Origin: CAIOZW01 sp049318845
GTDB lineage: Bacteria > Acidobacteriota > Blastocatellia > RBC074
Length of the DNA stretch: 8,471 nucleotides
NCBI GenBank assembly: GCA_049318845.1
Contig: JBMOFH010000164.1
Location: 1-8,471, forward strand
Reading direction: 5' to 3'
The notes beneath the pieces were generated by a model. That model did no database searches. It saw nothing but the letters and a program-made list of their open reading frames with translations, and was not told the DNA's origin. Made by a program: the position numbers and the translations under genes. Numbering within the stretch: the stretch's first letter is position 1; each line of letters begins with the position of its first letter. Shown here one piece after another: positions 6,653-8,471 of this stretch.

Positions 6653-7536
6653 GACCGTATGCCTCCCGAAACTGCCCTGACCAGTCGCCGCAGGCACCCC
6701 CACCACGGTCGATGCCCAAGGCTCTCCGGATGGATCAGTGCCGCGATTACGAGCTCGCGGAGCGAGTCGACCAGCTCTCCCTGCTCACTTGCACCGAAGG
6801 AGCGACGCAGACGCCGGGTCGCCTCGACCAGCCGCCGGTCCCCCCTGCCAAGCCTTTCCAAATACCTCACGGCAAGCAGGTCGAACTCCTCCTCGAATTT
6901 TGAACTTTCGCTGACCGTCTTGCTTGCCTCGTGCAGCCGATAGGCGGCAAGCGGATGTGGAAGATATGCGCAGCGCCTGCCATCCAGCAGAAGTCTCAAA
7001 TAGAGATCGTGATCGAAACAATAATTGAGCGCCTCGTCAAAGGTGATCGCAAAGGCCGCGCGCCGCCAGAACATTCCCGGCTGTGGAGCATGCGTCTCCC
7101 AGGCCAGCGCACGCCCTGGGGTCGTTGGAACGATTGCGTGATAGAGGGTTGTCGGATGCCCCTTTCCGAAAAATATCGTGTCCCCACATACCCAGTCACA
7201 CTCCGGATGTGAATCGAAGTAGTCTGCAATCACCGACAAGGCTCCCGGCAGATAGAGATCATCACTATTGATGAAGGCGCAGATATCACCTGTCGCCCTT
7301 GCAAATCCCTTGTTTAGCGCATCGACCTGCCCACGATCAGGCTCACTGACCCACCAGGCGAGCCTCTCCTGATAGCGTTCGATGATCTCCCGGCTGCCAT
7401 CACCGCTCCCACCATCGACAATGATGTACTCCAGATTCTCATATCCCTGATTGAGGACTGAAAGTATCGTCTCCTCAAGATACTGAGATTGATTGAAGGA
7501 TGGAGTGATGATGCTGATCCTGATTGCTTCAGCCAT
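6649..7536 (-). CDS. GT2 family glycosyltransferase (WcaA-like, soluble)
   Basis: A 295-residue single-domain GT-A enzyme, without membrane helices, of normal length for the family. Motifs in order are ISIITPSFNQSQYLEETI (7-24), YIIVDGGSGDGS (37-48), WVSEPDRGQVDALNKGF (62-78, the 'SE.D.G..DA.NKG' signature of this subgroup), ATGDICAFINSDD (81-93) with the Asp92-Asp93 metal site, QPGMFWRR (152-159), and FDHDLYLRL (174-182) with the predicted base region. It should transfer one sugar, with inversion, from a nucleotide-sugar to a growing lipid-linked chain. The ATG at 7536 follows the 138-base hairpin gap and has only a distant AGGG 11 bases upstream. It is therefore the likely first gene of the tightly coupled block, and its TGA overlaps the next start by 4 bases. 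Donor and acceptor cannot be named. Confidence 0.95.
   Translation of the reverse strand: MAEAIRISIITPSFNQSQYLEETILSVLNQGYENLEYIIVDGGSGDGSREIIERYQERLAWWVSEPDRGQVDALNKGFARATGDICAFINSDDLYLPGALSVIADYFDSHPECDWVCGDTIFFGKGHPTTLYHAIVPTTPGRALAWETHAPQPGMFWRRAAFAITFDEALNYCFDHDLYLRLLLDGRRCAYLPHPLAAYRLHEASKTVSESSKFEEEFDLLAVRYLERLGRGDRRLVEATRRLRRSFGASEQGELVDSLRELVIAALIHPESLGHRPWWGCLRRLVRAVSGGIRS
6662..6667 (-). promoter_or_regulatory. Shine-Dalgarno site that sets the TTG start of the second GT2 gene
   Basis: GGGAGG on the minus strand, with 9 bases between it and TTG at 6652. The longer GTG start at 6706 has no comparable site, so this site decides the start. Confidence 0.75.
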
Positions 7537-7601
7537 TCGTTTTAATAACCCTGTGCCACTCTTGCCGCTCTGGATACAAAACGGGCAGTCCAGGTCTCTG
7601 T

Positions 7602-7643
7602 CATAAAGGTCAGGCCGGTCAGGCCGGCCTGAGACACCTTATG
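7602..7643 (-). repeat. Interrupted long hairpin with internal tandem 9-mer in the intergenic gap
   Basis: In the 138-base gap between the CgeB-like and first GT2 genes, TCAGGCCGG (7610-7618) and CCGGCCTGA (7624-7632) can pair around a 5-base loop. An outer CATAAAGG (7602-7609) pairs with CCTTATG (7637-7643) through one bulged A and a 4-base bulge. The inner part also contains two tandem copies of GGTCAGGCC (7608-7616 and 7617-7625) and the perfect palindrome AGGCCGGCCT. No T-run follows on either strand, so it is not a standard Rho-independent terminator. It could attenuate or mark an mRNA end, protect the downstream message, or be a binding site. The rest of the gap (7537-7601 and 7644-7674) shows no convincing promoter; a TTGACC at about 7651 has no well-spaced -10 box. 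Confidence 0.6.
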
Positions 7644-7674
7644 AGAAGTTGGTCAACCTGCCAGGGAAATGAGA

Positions 7675-8471
7675 TCAGACCAGCGAACGAATCGCCGAGG
7701 CAAGTTGCGGTGCCCGGCTGTCGAAGGTGTGGTCGCGAAGTGTCCTTAATTGACCAGCCCTCGCGATCTGCTGCCGAACATTATCGTGATCGAGCAGATA
7801 ACTGACTTTTTCAAGACACTCTGCCGGACTTCGATAGGTAATAATCTCATGGTCAGGATCGAAATTGCGCGCGACGTCCCGCTTCCAATCGGTAATGAGG
7901 CAGGAACCGACTCCCGTTACTTCGTAGAGCCGCATATTTGAAGAGTTGTTGGCCGAGATGTCGATATGCTTGTTGAGGACGGCCTTGCTTTCCCGTATCT
8001 GCTGAAACATCTCAAGCCCGAATAATGCCGGGTGCGAGCGGTGCTTCAATCGACGATTGACGCAGAGCGGGACTCCCGGTCGCTCCTGCCATTTCAGGAT
8101 CTTCTTCACAATCGGGATTGAATTGAGCAGCGATCGCGGGACACCCGCACTGAGAAGGGCGACGACCAGGTCATAGGCTGCCCGCTTCGAAGCGAATAGT
8201 GCGTGCTGCAATGGGCTGACCTTTGTCATATCGGACCAGATCTCGATGTCGATCTGGTCGATCAGATTTCGAAGCAGGCGCTCTCGCTCGATATGGAACT
8301 GACTCTGCAGGACGATCGAGCCCATAAAGGCAAAGTCGACCTGCCCCGAAGAGTGGCCCTGCAATCTCTCGAGTATTCGCGGCTCGAAAGCATGATCGAG
8401 CAGCTCGCTTTTCAAGCCTCTCGCTCGGAAATGCTCGACAAGATCCGGAATGCAGGAGAGCACAAGGTCGC
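7675..8471 (-). CDS. CgeB/YkvP-like glycosyltransferase, 5' end outside window
   Basis: The reading frame continues through the right edge. A GTG at 8463 exists, but the two codons before it encode Asp-Leu, and together they give DLVLSCIPDLVEHF, which reads as the interior of the protein, so the true start is upstream. The visible 265 residues form the second half of a GT-B enzyme of the CgeB/YkvP type (Glyco_trans_1_2 domain at the C-terminus). Counting from the GTG, the signature is AVLNKHIDIS (161-170), NNSSNMRLYEVTGVGSCLITDWK (172-194), FDPDHEIITYRSPAE (201-215) and a final helix with HTFDSRAPQL. CgeB-like proteins occur in spore-surface, flagellar and polysaccharide glycosylation loci; here the neighbours point to a polysaccharide. 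The gene ends with TGA at 7675 and is separated from the next gene by 138 bases, so it may belong to the same transcript or to an upstream unit. Confidence 0.88.
   Translation of the reverse strand, partial: DLVLSCIPDLVEHFRARGLKSELLDHAFEPRILERLQGHSSGQVDFAFMGSIVLQSQFHIERERLLRNLIDQIDIEIWSDMTKVSPLQHALFASKRAAYDLVVALLSAGVPRSLLNSIPIVKKILKWQERPGVPLCVNRRLKHRSHPALFGLEMFQQIRESKAVLNKHIDISANNSSNMRLYEVTGVGSCLITDWKRDVARNFDPDHEIITYRSPAECLEKVSYLLDHDNVRQQIARAGQLRTLRDHTFDSRAPQLASAIRSLV

Noticed and set aside
7602..7643. Hairpin as a Rho-independent terminator
   Set aside because: No run of T follows the stem on either strand, so I list it as a structured repeat only.
7644..7674. TTGACC as a sigma-70 -35 box
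   Set aside because: No TATAAT-like sequence stands 16-18 bases downstream on the minus strand; the stretch there is the hairpin itself.
8128..8137. GCGATCGC octamer as evidence for a cyanobacterium (HIP1)
   Set aside because: A single occurrence in 8.5 kb is far below the HIP1 density of cyanobacterial genomes that carry it.

Overview
The window is a stretch of a bacterial surface-polysaccharide (exopolysaccharide, O-antigen or capsule type) biosynthesis locus. All eight genes lie on the minus strand, so the locus reads from the right edge to the left edge. By inspection GC content is in the mid-50s percent. Genes are tightly packed, and Shine-Dalgarno sites of the GGGAGG type are visible before several starts, with ATG, GTG and TTG starts all in use. 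There is no rRNA, tRNA, transposase, integrase or CRISPR array, and nothing fixes the taxon. The protein families are typical of environmental bacteria (planctomycete-, chloroflexus- or leptospira-like relatives are plausible), but that is a weak inference.

Layout in transcription order: (1) 8471-7675, the C-terminal part of a CgeB/YkvP-like glycosyltransferase whose start lies beyond the window; (2) a 138-bp gap with a long, GC-rich interrupted hairpin and no clear U-tract; (3) 7536-6649, a GT2 glycosyltransferase; (4) 6652-5606, a second GT2 with C-terminal membrane helices, whose start I move to a TTG; (5) 5609-4383, a GT4 glycosyltransferase; (6) 4348-3035, a polytopic membrane protein of the GT-C or polymerase kind; (7) 3016-1904, a second GT4; (8) 1907-1119, a left-handed beta-helix acyltransferase; (9) 1113-1, a second polytopic membrane protein that runs off the left edge without a stop codon.

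From 7536 leftward the gaps are -4, -4, 34, 18, -4 and 5 bases, so this looks like one operon with translational coupling at three junctions. The inferred division of labour is that cytoplasmic GT2 and GT4 enzymes assemble a lipid-linked oligosaccharide, the acyltransferase decorates it, and the two multi-spanning proteins act on the lipid-linked product as polymerase or GT-C transferase. No flippase (Wzx or ABC), initiating phosphoglycosyltransferase, chain-length regulator or sugar-nucleotide gene is present, so the locus must extend beyond the window on at least one side.

Points beyond ordinary annotation: an unclosed 371-codon membrane-protein gene at the left edge; three short direct duplications placed at gene junctions, one of which sets the C-terminus of its gene; a sharp strand-composition switch inside one GT4 gene close to its domain boundary; and a marked excess of GATC. 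I see no evidence for a defence system or other exotic system. The novelty, if any, is in the glycan made and in the two polytopic proteins.
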